NCBI GenBank assembly: GCA_013398615.1
Contig: VZSR01001854.1
Coordinates: 9,127,053-9,191,052 of the forward strand
Source: Brachypodius melanocephalos
Taxonomy: Eukaryota; Chordata; Aves; Passeriformes; Pycnonotidae
Direction of reading: 5' to 3'
DNA: 64,000 bases
This document shows positions 26,301 through 40,105 of this stretch, piece after piece. Made by a program: the position numbers and the translations under genes. The notes beneath the pieces were generated by a model. The model was not told the origin of the DNA. It did no database searches and was given only the letters and a program-made list of their open reading frames with translations. Each line of letters starts with the position of its first letter. The stretch's first letter is position 1.

Positions 26301-28770
26301 TTTATGAAAAAGTAGGCTCCATTTGGGAAACCTTGCCAGATGGAGAGTGAAGTCCCTCTTTTCCTGTATTGGAAAAGATAGACTGAGGCAGCAGAGAGGA
26401 GCTCTTTGCCTACACAAAGAGACCTGTGGCACTGCACTTAAGGTAGCTTTTTCCTTTTAATTTTCCTGACAAAACCAAAGGAGGAGACCCCTGAGGAATT
26501 AAATCATGGAGAATGATGCAGATTGTCATAAGCTCAGACTGCCTTAGTGACCTGCAGACCTTGGTTGTGCCACCCTCTGTGGGACAGGAAGGACGTGATG
26601 TGCCTCCTGACAAACTTCCAAGTCTATCCTATGTGATTCTGATTTTTATTTGGATGATACTGGAATACCAGCTAACATTCTATTTTGGAAGCAGTCTTGT
26701 GACTATAGGTGCCTGACATTTTTTCTTTCAGGGCTTCTATTCTCTCAAATCCTCTATAATTTTCAGGTGGTTTTGATTATGCAGTCTGGATAGGGATTCT
26801 CTTGCTGACTGAAGCAGCCCAGAGATTTGAGTCTGATCAAAATACTTGAAAATGTCAAAAGCAGTTCTGTGGGTCTTTGAGGGGATTTGAGGTCCTTTAT
26901 CTTCCCTTGGGAGGATTTAGCATCTCCTGTCAGTTGTACTAGAAGCCGCAGTTGTCCTCGCAAGGGCTGTCCTTGATGGCATAACAAGCTGGTGGGTATC
27001 CTTGTCAATTCACCATTTCTTTAGGGCTCTCTGTGTGAGAACACAGCCTGTTGAAAAACAATTAGCCAAAGTAGCTCATCCAGATAACATGCTGTGTGTG
27101 GACAAAACCATAATCTAGTGGAGTTTGAGTTTTGCTCTTGGGGAGCATCTTGGGGAAAGGTAAACTATTCTTTCCTAAGGGAGCTTATGCTTTCACCTGA
27201 CTGCTGCTGGGGATAATTTAAGATCATGGTCAATTGGACCTTAGCCATAGATCTGTCATGAAGCATTCCCCTCAGACACCTTTAGTGTGTGTTGTAATCG
27301 CTTCTTTTTTTTCTCCTTTTGAAACAATTTATTACACCTTTCACAACACAACCATCTCACCATGGACTTTAGTCATTATTGCATAATGTGAGCCATTAAT
27401 AGGGTGACACAATTCATGTGTAGTTCCTTCACTGTTTTGTTAACATAAACCCTGGAAAACAGGGATTTTCTTTTAAGGCCAGCACCTTGTTTGTTTTGCC
27501 TAGCCTAAGTTTTGGAGTGTTATAATACTTCTAAGTGCTTCGAAATTCACAGATAATGGTAGCATCAAGACTTGATAAGTAGCTGATAAAGAGTAGCATT
27601 TTTATTATGATCCTCCTTTCCTCCATCCCTTCCTTCACTCTTCACTATACAGACTTTATGTACATCTTCATATGCATCTTCTGTTCTAGGGAAGTACTTT
27701 TTCAATAAATACAAGCTGGACAGTAATCATTAGTTAATGGATGGAGCACTAGACTGAAATTCAAGAAATGGAAAGTGGTTTAAAGTGAAACGTTACAAAG
27801 GAAGTGGTAAAAAAAGATCGTGCTTTCCTTATTTATTGTGTTTGATTTTAGACAAAGCGTGCTCAGCTTTAAAACAGAGAGAAAGGAAATGTCTGAATCA
27901 GTCATCCCAAGTACTCCCTTTGGGACTCAGAGGTCAAACTGGTGCATTAATTTATGAACCATTACTAGCACCAGAAATCTCCACTGTTATATAGCTACCC
28001 TGTGTCTTCCACCCATACAGCCCTGATTATACAAATGAAAACCAAGCCTGTGTGGTATAGGTGGCTGTGTCCATGGTGTTTATTTATTCTGTGTGTTATC
28101 CTTTCACATTTTAAAGAATTAGCTGCCTATAGATAGCCCTGGGCAAAGAAAGAGATCAAAGAGAATGCACATTGTATTCCTGAACTGGGACTTCTGATTA
28201 CTTAAGTAGCTGCTGCAGGTACTTATCAGGTTTAAATTACTGCTGAAAGGCTATCTTGAATGCAGCTGGAAGGTTGTTAATACCTGCTAATGGCTTATGG
28301 TTTTCATTGTGGGGCACCAAGGTGGATGACTTCAGTTCCCGTGACCTACTTTATGTCCTGTGCAGGTGCAGAGAAGACAGAAGGAATTTTTATTTAACAT
28401 AATTTATTTGAGCTAGAGCTTAAGCTAAGGTCTTAAAAATACCTCAGTGGTCTCTATCTGTAAAAGATGCCCTGTGAAGGGCAGCTGTTATCTGTTCACA
28501 CATGGAAAGGCCTGGCAGGCTGGAATAACCTGTTTTCAAATTGTGCCCAGTTACACCTGTGACCTCGACTGTGAGTCTGCACTGATGGACTTAATTGTCT
28601 TCAGCGGGACTGGGGCTTATGGAGGATAGTTTGGCTCAGCAGGTGAAACCAAGGCAATGTGTTAATGTGTCAGACTTTATATATTCAACCAAGCAAGCCA
28701 TACTACTCTTATCTGTGGAGGCTTTGCAGTGTGTTTGGGAGGAGGAAACTCTCCAGTGAGTCAATTCAGC
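23373..28770. other. Anonymous non-coding DNA
   Basis: No gene or mobile element is recognised. It contains a (CAAAAA)n tract listed separately and a short (CA)7 at about 25,857-25,870. Open frames reach 114 codons (24,495-24,839, minus), but the longest simply reads through the reverse complement of the A-rich tract. Confidence 0.55.
24715..24780. repeat. (CAAAAA)n microsatellite and A-tract
   Basis: Five near-perfect CAAAAA units from 24,721, then CAAA units and about 15 adenines. The six-base period is clear. The minus-strand translation is an alternating phenylalanine, valine and cysteine run, which explains the apparent open frames there. Confidence 0.9.
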
Positions 28771-28774
28771 AAAG

Positions 28775-29085
28775 ATGACTCTGGACGTTCGTGGAAAGTG
28801 AGTCTGCGCAGTGAGCAGGTGCCATCTTTACAAAGCATATTTTTCTTGCATGGAGACTGAAGGGTGGGTTTGCTGAAGGAGAAGGTACAGCTAAATCGTC
28901 AGACTGCTTCGGTGTTTGTACCTGTGCTGTGTTTTGGGGCTGCAGGCATGGGAATCTGCAGCCTGCGGGCTCTTGGAGAGGGCGAGAGCTCCTCTCTGCT
29001 TAACACTAAGGTCTCTTGGTCTTGGTGCCTGCACGTGTGACATTAGATTAGTTCAGAGCAAAAGCGTGTGGGTGGTGTTGGCTGC
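28775..29085. other. Small CpG-enriched patch
   Basis: About nine CpG dinucleotides fall in roughly 300 bases, where neighbouring DNA has very few. An E-box (CACGTG) lies at 29,032-29,037, and a GTGAGT that could act as a splice donor lies at about 28,797-28,802. This is too weak for a classical CpG island. It could be a weak promoter or enhancer, a non-coding first exon, or chance. Confidence 0.25.
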
Positions 29086-30423
29086 TGTGACTGCAAAAGA
29101 GCAGGTGATACATTTATGCTGAATTTGTTGAAAATAGAGGTTCTTTTGGATGGGGCTCTGAGGTGAGTTTACAATGAAGCCTGGCTGGAAGGGCTGTCTA
29201 TGAGCTTACTTGGGAGAAGGCAGGAAGGTGATGGTTTAATAATTTTCATGAGAAGACATAGATAAACCAAGGTTAAAAGATGGTTTGGTGTAGAAAGCAA
29301 ATAACTTCTTGCTGTTACAAAGTCTCCAAACTACCATATCTGGAAATGTATGTGTAATCAAATAATTGTTGGTGTTTTTGTTTGTTAATAAGGAAATTTC
29401 ATTTAATAAAGGACTTTTGGAAGAGAGGTCAAAAAAAGGATAATCAGCTGGCTCGATGCAGAATACATTTTACTATAACTCTCTATGTTGCCATTTCTTG
29501 AAAGCTATCTTTGTAGCAGGAAAGACTGTTCTCTGCTAGAGATGACACTTGATGGCTGTAGAGATGAGAAGATGTTGTCTACTAACAAGGATTTCTATTG
29601 TATACTCAGTGGTATTTTGAGGGAAAAATAGAATAGGGATAGAGAGTTCCCTGCCTTTCTTTTTTAAAATAAAGTGATTTCACAAATACTCCATGAATAT
29701 AATGTTCATTCAAAAACACTCTGGAAATGCTATAACTGAAATAATTATTCATTTTTTCCTTTCCTCGGTTAAATAATAAACCTTAGACTGAGAAACCTCT
29801 ATGGGAGCAGGGTACTGGGGCTTACCAGATAGATCTGACACCAGGAATAATAATCACTTTGTGAATGGACCCAGGTGATTAAAGAAGAAATGTTAGAAGC
29901 CCTTTTCCCATCAGAACCAAAGTATGTCTGGATAGGAGATTCCTCCTGCTCTGTAGAGTGGCCTGGCTAGTTGAGACTGGAAAAGAAGGATCATAATGGT
30001 TTGAGATGCATATAGCTCTTCAAGATGCTGATGGGGAATCTAATTTGGTATCCTAGTACTTGGGACTTTCACATGGAAGAACAGAAATTGGTGTCTGATG
30101 TATAAAAGGCTGAGAGATTGCCTTGTTCAAGTGTCACAGATTAGAGTCTGTAGAGTATATTGACTCTTCCTGGTTTGATAATGAGCTGGACTGATCATTT
30201 CTTGTATTAAAGGAACATAGGTTTGGCTAATTCTACCTAATGTGCTGAGAAAAGCAGATTTGCTGTGGTTAACCTTCAGATTTGCAGCTATTGAGTCATA
30301 GGTCTGTAAACTAGATAATGTTTTTGTTAAACTACTGCTGATAATTTCTGTGTATATTTGAAGAATTGGTGTAGTTGTCTCCTCCCATTCATGCTGAAGA
30401 TTACTTGCTTTCCTTTTGCACAG
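29086..30423. other. Anonymous non-coding DNA
   Basis: No recognisable gene or element. The last 20 bases form a strong pyrimidine-rich splice-acceptor-like stretch that leads into the candidate exon at 30,424. Confidence 0.5.
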
Positions 30424-30577
30424 AAACAGCAGAGTGCTCAGGCAAACACACAGCAATTCCCCCAGTGTGTTGCCAAAGTACCTGTACAGTTTACAGCTCT
30501 TGCTGCACAAAGGAAGAGCTCTGTCTTCAAAGCCAACCCGACACAACCTCTGTATTCTGGTCAAAGAAGGTTTTCAG
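30424..30577 (+). other. Candidate exon, unknown gene
   Basis: A 154-base segment begins directly after a good acceptor (pyrimidine-rich tract ending in 'ttttgcacag') and ends before a fair donor (CAG then GTATTT). The frame that starts on the first base is open for 51 codons plus one base and codes for a glutamine-rich, basic, probably disordered peptide. I do not recognise it. A second plus-strand frame and a minus-strand frame are also open here, so openness alone proves little. No partner exon was found in the window. It could be an exon of a gene lying mostly outside, a non-coding RNA exon, or a chance arrangement. Confidence 0.2.
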
Positions 30578-33500
30578 GTATTTTAGGAAGAGAAGAGAAA
30601 CTCTGGAAAGGCTGGGAGAAATGTTCTGGAAACTAAGGCTCAGATACTAACTTAAATGTTAATTTGTCTTGCACAGTGAATATGCCTCATGTTAGTTAAT
30701 TCAGAGTCCTGCTGGATGTCTGGAATGTGGAGTTCAGTGTAGATGAATAATAAATGAATGTATGAATGTTAAATTCAAAAGTTAATTTTAACAGCATCAC
30801 ATGCATTAGTGGCAGCAGAAAAAAATGCTTGTGAGTTTATATTCTGCAAAGCTGTGACAGTTATTTTATGTGAATCCTCAGCACTTGTAAATGTTTAACT
30901 CAGATGGTGCTCCCTAATTTTGATGTTCTGGGCCTGAGTTAAAAGGAGTTTGACATGGGGTTTTTCTAACTCTGATACTCTAATAGGTATGTGACATACA
31001 TGTGTGATATCTTTAAATTAACTGCATTAGTCTACATATGGCTAACAATTTAGCTAAGAGCAATTTGCATGTCTGAGTAAATGAGTTTGTGGATTGTTTT
31101 TGTGAAGTTTAGTAGGATTGTCATTCCTGTGCTCTTTGCCTAACTTGGTTTATCAAATTGCACATTTAGAAATCTGGTTAAATGTCTAACACTTAAGGAT
31201 AATAACATTATGTAGCCTAAATTTTGTAAGGAGAGATCTCTTTTTGTCTGTAGCCTTTCCATTCCCCCAGCTCCAATATCTGGTTGATATTCCTAGAACT
31301 CTGCCTGTAGTTTCTTATAGCAAGGAAGACTAAAGTAGGGAGTTTTTCTTTTGCAATTATATCCTTGGTTAGTCCTTCATCAGGAATTATTCTTGGCCAT
31401 TTATAAGCTATATATATAGTACAAAAACACCATGGAAAAGCCTTTTTGAACACATCTCCATGAGCAAAGAGCACTTTGTTGTTGGGTCTGTGGCAGCTGT
31501 GTCTGAGTACCTCTCCAAGGCACTGTTTGGCTCTGGAAAGTTGTTGGTTCAGTGACATTTCATGGAATGTAGATTACAAAGACAAAGGCAAGAGAGAGAT
31601 TGTTGTCCAGGTTGGAAGCTACTTTTTATCCTATTCTTTTAACTCTGTGAGCAATCCTAGAACCTTTTGGCTTGAGCAGAAACATCACTGTTACCCTCAA
31701 ACCAGACATGGTACGTGGATAGGATTTGCAAATTGTTTGTTCTCTGCTTTTTAAGAAGTTGTCTCTTTGCTGTAATTTATACCTCCTGCTTTTAAGGAAA
31801 ATGGAAGAAGCTAGTTTTGGTTCTTTCTGTGTTTCATACATTTCTATCTATTCTAACCAGCTGCCCTTGAAACCGTTAAATGTATTATATGACTTGCATT
31901 TTGTATCAATTACCATTGAAAGAATGATGGTGTACAAAATATAGATTGCACCAAACACAGTATATGTTTACTCTTTTGTGATATTCAGAATCTATGGCCC
32001 TGTATATAATGATATGTATACAGTAATGATAGTGCATTTTATCAGTAATATAAATGGAACACATTTGTTCCCAATAAAGTCCTCTTATAAGAAAGAAAGT
32101 TTGCATATTCAATAGATATATAGGGCTTTTTTATCAAATTCACAACACCTTTGTGGAAATTGGAAATAAAAAATTGTGAGTGGTGACATATACAAATCTC
32201 AGATCATCACTAGTTTTATTCTACTATTATGAAGAGTCAGGAGGCAGTGATCACATGATAATTTAAAACATTAAAAGAAAATTGTCTCACTCATTTGTAT
32301 ACTGAAGCAGCACACTTTGACTGGGGATTGTCTATGTAGAGCAAAGTTTGAGTTCAGCAGTACAAGGGACAGGAAATCTGTGATGTCGCTGAACAAAACT
32401 TACAAAAAGGCCTCAAGAGATACTGATGAACAAAGCAGTGAATACCAGAGACTACTAAAAAGGGATCTTCATGACAGCCTCTGTGGACGATGAATGATAA
32501 TATCAAAAGCTTCTGTCTAAACTTTTTTCCTTTTTATTCTATTCTGTGAATGTTTTTCAAGGGTGTGACTGTCAAAATTTCAGTTATTGCTTGTAATAAG
32601 AGGATTTTAGATCCCATTCAATTGTTATTCTATTTACTAACTGAGCAAGCAAGTTTCTCCCTTCTCAGGCTTGATGGCTGCATGTTTCTGCTGTTGGTAT
32701 GTATTCTGTTTAATGATGTTTGGAAGATATAGGGAGTCGTAACTCTGAGACCTTACTCTTGTTATTCTATGGAACAGGTGACTTGTGTGGTATGGAGACT
32801 TGAGGTACTGTAAGGATCTAAAGAGCACAATTGCCTGTTCAAAACACTTTAAAAGGCAACAGAAGGACTTTTCCATGAGATAAGCACAGAAGGGAGCAAT
32901 AGGATGGCATCAACTCCAGGTCTAGTAGAGGTGAGATCTAGTTAGCATATTCTGGGTAACACATCCAAACAAAAATTCCCACTGTGGCACCCTGTAAAGA
33001 AGTGACTGACTGTAGTCATATCACCATTCCAAAGAAAAGTAATAAAAAGTAGTAATGAAAAAAAGATAAATCTGCAGTTACAGTCCCCATCAAACATGAA
33101 GTAGGTATATTGGGTGGTATGTTATTATTCAACTGTTAAAAAAATACAATGTGGCATCTTGTTTTTAGAGAGACACATCAGTGGGCTGCAAAGTGGGGCA
33201 TGTGCATTCCAAGGTGTGTGCAAGATGGGCTGTGAGAGGAAATACTGGAGCCTTCATTTATGTACACTTTTTAGATTAAAAACCCAAAATAAGTTTACTA
33301 ATACTTAATATACAGGTTGACACTTGTGCTCTCACTTGGTCCACGTGTCAGATGACCACAGTAAGGTCACAAGGTCTACTCAGAGAAGGGTGGGTGCTCC
33401 AAAATGTAGAGAGGTTGACAATGGTGCCTTCACTTGTTCACTCCCTTGAAGTATTTTGTGATGTATGACAGTTTACATGCGTCTGCTTAAGTGGATTCAA

Positions 33501-36500
33501 AGATTATATGATCTACTTTTAGCTAAACCAACTCTCCCAAAATAGACAAGTATCGTAAAAAGATCCCTGCAAAGAAACTTGTTGATCAAATGTAAGACTA
33601 ATAATGCGAGAACAATTGAACAAGAAGGAAATGGCAGAGCTGACATTTCTCCTTATTATAGCAGAAGTTGTCAGCTGCATTGAGGTGAAAGCAATGATGT
33701 CCTTACCAGTTCTGACAAGAACTTGGAAAAAAAAAAAAAATTATCATTATAAACTGAACGTTGAACCAGACTTTTGAATTGCTGCATCACAAAGGGTTGA
33801 ACCAAATTGGCAAAAATAATGGACCATATTTGATCCCATACATCTCCCTAGAAAAATTGAAAAAATTAGTTTTATTTTTGGAGAAAGCAAAAAGGATTTT
33901 TTATGTTGTTAATAAGTAAAATTATAAATTAAATATTGATTATTTAATCCTTATTTTAATTTACATTTTTTTGTTTGTTTTAAAAATGTGTGTAATGTAT
34001 TAAAAGAGTAGTACATGTACATAATTTTCAAAGAAAAAACCATGCATGTATTGGGAGTGCATGCTCAAATTTACCAATAGGTATATATGAGAAAAAGAAT
34101 TGGAAACTGCTGAACTAGAGAATAAACTCATAAAGACCAAATAAAGATTAGATAATTTACCTTCACTCATTTAGTGTCCCACAACACTCTAGACTGTTGG
34201 TGTTGTGTGGAAATGGGAATTTTCCTGTGGTTTCCCTGTTTGCTTCACATGGGATGTCTCAGAGGTGAATCAGTTGTGTCATGTACAGAATGCAGTGTCC
34301 TGTGATGCTGCTGTTACTCTGAGACACGTGTTGTGCAGTGCCTGAGTAATGAATTCATCTAAAGAGTCTATGTATTAAGTGCTGGTATTTTGTTGAGTTC
34401 ATTACCATCCTTTTTTTAATGGTTTTAGCTTTTTAAAGTGAGTGGCTTTGACTGGGGTGATCAGCACTAACCTTGGTGCTGGTGGGAAGGTTAAAATGAC
34501 ATAAAATATTTTGGAACACAAACTTTGTCGTGGTCCTCATTATGTGAAATACTGCTGTATAAGTCGGCCAAGGACACCTTGATTAGTCTGTAATTTTCTT
34601 TTTTCCCCAATGACAGATATTTATTAACACAAGCTATATAATGAAGATTTATTTCTTCTACAGAACTATATACGTGTTCTTATGTTTCTGATTATATAGC
34701 AATTTTTGAATTAATGGTAAAAGACTAATGACCTGAGGAAAGATCTGTGGAGATGCAAAACTTTTCCAACTCAGACTGTATGACATGGTGCTTTTTATGT
34801 TGGTTCTACATGAATGAATGTATAATCAAGTATTTAATGTGAATATTGGACATTACTCTGTGGTAATGAATTAGCACATTATATTGCACAAGAATTGCAC
34901 AGGGAAATGCAATCAATGACATTTCATGTTCGTTTCAGCTAATGTCACTATTTTTATAGTTTCATTTCAGTCTTTCCTTTCGCTTCAAAAGTCTAGTGCT
35001 ATTTTTTTTGTGTGAAGCAACTCTAAATCCGCATTTATTAAGAGCACAACTTCGCATATATCCATACTAAATCTAGAATTTAAAGTACAGATATGCAAGT
35101 CAGGGCCTGAGATAAGACTTTCTTTATGCAATTATAATTTTTGGACAATGAAAGGCCTTGCCATGAATATGACAAGAGGAAAAGATACTGTATTAAGTTA
35201 TTTTTTTTCTTAAATGCTTTTTCCTAGTAGGTTTTAGTCATACTTGATATAGTCTGTTCAGAGGAAGGGCTGTAACTCAAATTCATAGACAACCAATTAA
35301 TCATTTGGAGTTTTATCTTTTTGTGGTCTTCCTGTGCATCTGATTCAATGTAAAGGCAGTTCCTTTCTACTGGTTTAAATACAAACCTTGGATGTCTTTC
35401 CCTATATCCCCTTTCTCTGCACCTGTGCAACATTTTTCAATGCTCAGGCAATTATTTTGCCCTGCAAAGCAGACTGTAAGGGTCAAACAGGCCAAGCCTC
35501 TCCTCTGCATCCACAACCTCCTGCACTGATGAAAAATGTTGTGCTGCTGCTAAGCACCAAACAGGACTTTTAGAATGGGCAATTTCTACCATGCAGGTGG
35601 CCTGTCTAGAGCTATTCTCCAGTGATAGAGGGTGGGTGGTGTGTGTGTCCAGAAAATGTTGCATTTCTAGACTTGTTCAGCTTGTCTTAAAAAGAATTCA
35701 TGTATTCTTTTCAAAAAAGCAGAAGGAGATCAGAGGACCAATTGTTACTGCAGCTTGCTCACATATTGTGTTGGTAACTAGTGGGCCATCACTGATTCTG
35801 TTTTCTAGAAAATGTATTGCCAAAATATTCACAAAGGTCTACTGGGGAGTGGAAGGAGAGCGGGAATGAATCTTAGAGGATGTAGTTCAACAGAAACCTG
35901 GAAGATTATTTACTTGCCACTCAATATTAGGAAGTGTTTCTACCTTCTTATTTTAAAACCCACAGCTTCCAGGTTTCTAAAAATAGTTGTGTACTTTTCA
36001 AAGCTCTAGTATAGTTTAATGTTTTCCCCCTGTTGTTTATGGAAGGCATTGGATCCATTCCTTATTTTGAGACTCATTTGGACTTGTGATTACTAGTTTT
36101 ATTAGGAAGGATTGGCTCTGCTTACATGTGAGATAACTTTCCAGCAAGTTTTTTACACTTGCATGTTCTCTTCTATTTTGCTTCAGTTCCAGATCCCCCT
36201 CTACTTTAAATTTTATTTACGTTCTGAGATGAATTCTTCCTACTTTACTTGTGTTAAATATTTATATCAAACAAAGAGAAATAGTGGATAAAATAGAGTT
36301 GGGATGAAGTTATTGTTATCAAATACTACCCTGAGGATGCAATGAATAAGTTGGGTTTTTAATATGAAAGAGTGATCAGTTTAATTTCTGCATCCTTCAC
36401 ATCTCTGTGTAATCATGCAATTTATCAGTATAGCACAAAATGTCATTGGTGACAATGTTATAAACAGATTTTAATTTACAGATAAATGTTACAATACTGA

Positions 36501-38149
36501 ATATTGAGGAAAGAAATTGAACTCCTTTTTCCATCTGCTTATGTGAATTCCCACACGTTAGGAGTGCAGCAGCATGGACATAAATGATGAGTAAAATGTG
36601 TTTATTATTTAAGTAACACGTAGTGCTCAGCTTTTAAGAGAGTGCATCAGGTTCTGCTTTTCAGTTTAATATTCCGTTTTTGAAAGCATGGAGACTTATA
36701 TTTGGGGTTCAAAGTAAAACAAAAATCTGGAGTCTGTCTTGTATTTCTTCTTAATCTTTTGAGCCCTTATTTTTGTTCAGAATAAAGCACCAGTGAACTA
36801 TAATACCATGTCCTTCACTCTTGTGTTTCTCTCAGCCTTAATTTCTCCCATTCTCTCATGTTCTACTGTATCTGTGTGGTTTTTTTAAAAGTTTTTCTAG
36901 CTGAAGAAGTAGAATAAGTGCAGATTAACATTCTTTCCTTAGGCTCTACTTTGCTGTTGTGATTCTTGAACTGAAATAGTATGAACACTTAAATGAGAGC
37001 AGAAGTGTTATCATGTGATAAGAATAAACTATGTTTTTTATAGTTTTTGGCCTCATGAAACAAGGCTTTGACAGCAATGACAAAATAGTATTAAAATGGG
37101 AAACCATCTTGACACAGACTTTTGGGGTTCTGGTTTTAGTAAGTCCCATCTTCACCTGCATTTCTGTCTTGCCTAGTCAAACAGGAGAAAGTTCTGTCTC
37201 AACATTAATGTTCCAAAGTTTGAATTGATTTCTGCTCCCTGAAATTCTCCTCAGTAGTCAAGATTCCACAGTGCTTCTCAAAAAGGTTCTTGATCAAGAT
37301 TTTTCTGAAGAACTAGTTAAATATTACACATAAATAAAAAATGTCTGAATCGGACAAAAAAATCTGATTTCGTGGGTAGCTGTGGACAGCTTCACCTATC
37401 AAGATTTTCAACTGACCTTGATTAGATGTGAAGAAAAAAATATGCTAACTACATGCCAAATTTCTGCCTCTAGGATGTTCCTCCTGCTCTGATGACAGAG
37501 TTTGAGCATTGTTATAACTCAGTGGCTGTAAGCAATGTCTTTGCCATAGTTCTTTACCTTTTCCTTGGTGTACCGCAAAAAAGTCTCCAGTTTTGCATTT
37601 TTAGGTTGGTTTTTTTGATGTTTTAACATGTCTAAGTGCAGACTGTGAGTAATCTGGATCAAGTCCTTTGATAATGGCCTTGCAGAATGGTGAGAGTGTA
37701 TGTCTGGACTGTCATGGTTCATAAATTTTATATGGCTAATGAATTACACGGTAGATAACCACGTCATACTTTGTATTTCCTGCTGTGGCTAGAGAAACTT
37801 CATAAGCTCTCTGTGGCAGAAAGGGACAAATAATTTATTGGCTTTTTTCACTTTTGAGTTTTGTGGGCAAAGGACCAAAAATACTTCTTGCTGTATGACA
37901 GGAAACCCAGACTTTTTCCTATGTCTATGTTATTCAGCCATCTGGGAAATGATGTTTGTTCTACCACAGAAAAAAGAAGTGATATTTAATTTCAATGCAG
38001 TTGAGCAAACTTGAAAGTCAGGTTTTCTTTTTTAAAGAAGCGTCTCTCCTGTAGTACAATCAGCTTCTAATATCTAGGTGCTGTGACTGGGAAGTATCTT
38101 TGTCCTTCATGCCTTCCAAAGGATCTTGCCCTAATTTAAATTACGAGAT
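30578..38149. other. Anonymous AT-rich non-coding DNA
   Basis: No gene or named element is visible. The part around 33,840-34,030 is especially AT-rich. A 14-base A run lies at about 33,727-33,740, and an alternating TA palindrome of 12 bases lies at 31,408-31,419. The longest frames are about 113 codons and look like chance. Confidence 0.55.
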
Positions 38150-38480
38150 GCTGTAGATTTGCTAGCCTTGGCCACAGCCAAGAGTATCTGGCAGCAGGAT
38201 GTTCTTGGGACGGCTGGGTGCCTGAGGTGCTGCCCCTGCATCCATTGCTCCTGTGCTCCCTGTGCTGCTCTCTGAGGACACTGCTCAGGCTCAGGGGGGC
38301 ATCTCCAGGTCCTCTTCCCACATCTCATGGGACAGCTCCTTGTGAAGCTGGGTTCCTCTTCTGCTGCCCCTGTGCCTTCTGCACCTTCCTGTTGGAACCA
38401 CTCTTTGCTCCTGTGGTCTTCCAATGGGGGGAAACACCTGGCTTTTGCTTTAGTCTTCCCACTTCTCCAAGGCTGAGAAA
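38150..38480. other. GC-rich segment of unknown origin
   Basis: An abrupt GC-rich block inside AT-rich DNA. Frames are open on both strands (97 codons minus at 38,131-38,424; 101 codons plus at 38,218-38,523). The peptides are low-complexity and match nothing I know. The sharp compositional edges suggest an insertion, perhaps an old retroelement or retrocopy, but I see no tail, terminal repeats or splice signals. Confidence 0.35.
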
Positions 38481-39985
38481 CTTGCAGGTTATTGAAATTC
38501 TAAACACAGAATTGTTCAAGTAGACTTGATGGGAATGAATTTTAAAGGACATTTTGGAAGCAAACATATTTTGGAATAAGGATATCTTTGGAGTAGTTAA
38601 GTTTCTTTGGGGTGAGAGCTTGTGTTTGGTTACAGGTATCTGAACAGATGCACAGAAATGAGCTTTGAGCTGAGCTGACTGTATGTATTTGAGAATGGAT
38701 ATGCAAAAAACCAGCACTCTTAAGCTATTTGAAGTAACAGTGAAGATAAAATAGAACAAAAGTGGAACATAAACCTAGTTGTCCATGTACATTTTAACTT
38801 CTGACTTTAACTTTAAAACTTCCACTATATGTGAAAAGCATAGCTTCCTAAACAGTAATTTTCTTTAAAATGGTCTATTTTTCAGTCTGAGTTAGATGGG
38901 GTATGTCTATATCTGTACAGTTTATATCCCTACCTGTTTATATATATTGCCTCAAGAGCAAGTAGTTCAAGTATAGTTTGGAGCCTCACAGCAATGACAG
39001 GAGTGATAAACCCCAGGATAGCATTTTCAGGCTTAGCAGAAACAGGAGAGACCTTAGAACAGTAGGCATTGCCAGCAGCCCTGCTTGACTGGGTGGCTGG
39101 GAGTGATGGACAGGTTTATCACAGGTGAGTTCATAAAGATCTCTATGATTCAGACAGCAGTGCAAATGTATTGGTTGTAGGTGCTGTATTTCAGAGGCAT
39201 AAAGTCAAAGAAAGGCTGTGTTCCCAGAAGGGATTAGAGAGCCATAGTGTCATATGTCCAGAGTGACTGTCATTTGCAAACAAGCTAGAGACATGTCTGG
39301 CTAATGGACTCAGACTGAGCAAAACACTGCTGCAGACAACACGTGAACCACAGCTGATCGTGTTAGCAGTTTCAGTGATCATTAGAGCTGAAGGGAAAAA
39401 CAGAAACTGCCAGGTGCATGTTTGGAGAAGTGATGTGCAAGTTTAACACAATTAATTTGAGGTGAAGTGAGCAGGAACTTTTGAGATACTGTCTTAGAAA
39501 AAAACCTTCCTCAGGCACTTGTTTATTGGATTAATTGAGAATATAACCTGTGCTCTTAAAGCAATAGAAAACAGTGATTTTTAAATTGTGAACTGCAGTG
39601 CCACTATTTATTTTAAAATATCAGATTTTACTGGCTAGTATCTTTAGTATGCAAGAGCTGATGCTGGTGTGTAGAAGTCTAATTATTAACTATTACAAAG
39701 GTATGAGTTATTTGAACCAACCAATTACAAAGAAATAAGATTTTTCCATGCCGAGAGCCCTGGAAAAAACCCTACACTACAGGAGCTTATGTACTCAGTC
39801 AAACCAAGTCATTGTGCATTCTTCCCCTGTCTCTGATAAATGGCTGGGCGGTATAAATGAGCTAAGAGTAAAAGAACAGGGCAGGTGGCATTACAAAGAA
39901 TAATAGAACATGGCAAATGTCTACAATGTCTGATTCTTGTCCAATTTTTACTGGTCATTTCCAAGGAATTTCAGAGCCACCTGTG
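38481..39985. other. Anonymous non-coding DNA
   Basis: I see nothing recognisable here. Confidence 0.5.
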
Positions 39986-39989
39986 ATTT

Positions 39990-40105
39990 CTCTACAATTA
40001 GGTCACCCTTGGTTTTTTGTGATTATGTCCATTCTCTTCTTGAACTTGTGTAAATTCTCAATATAGTTATATCCTTGTCAAGGAATTCTATGATCTGTCT
40101 CCAAT
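39990..40105 (-). mobile_element. Possible ancient CR1 remnant, minus strand
   Basis: The segment with 'ccattctcttcttgaactt' and 'tgtcaaggaattctatgat' is similar in wording and spacing to old amniote CR1 copies read from the 3' side. In these, a phrase about 'tcttgaa' is followed some 50 bases later by 'caaggaattcca'. Divergence is high and no tail can be seen. I propose it with low confidence; a chance resemblance is possible. Confidence 0.3.
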
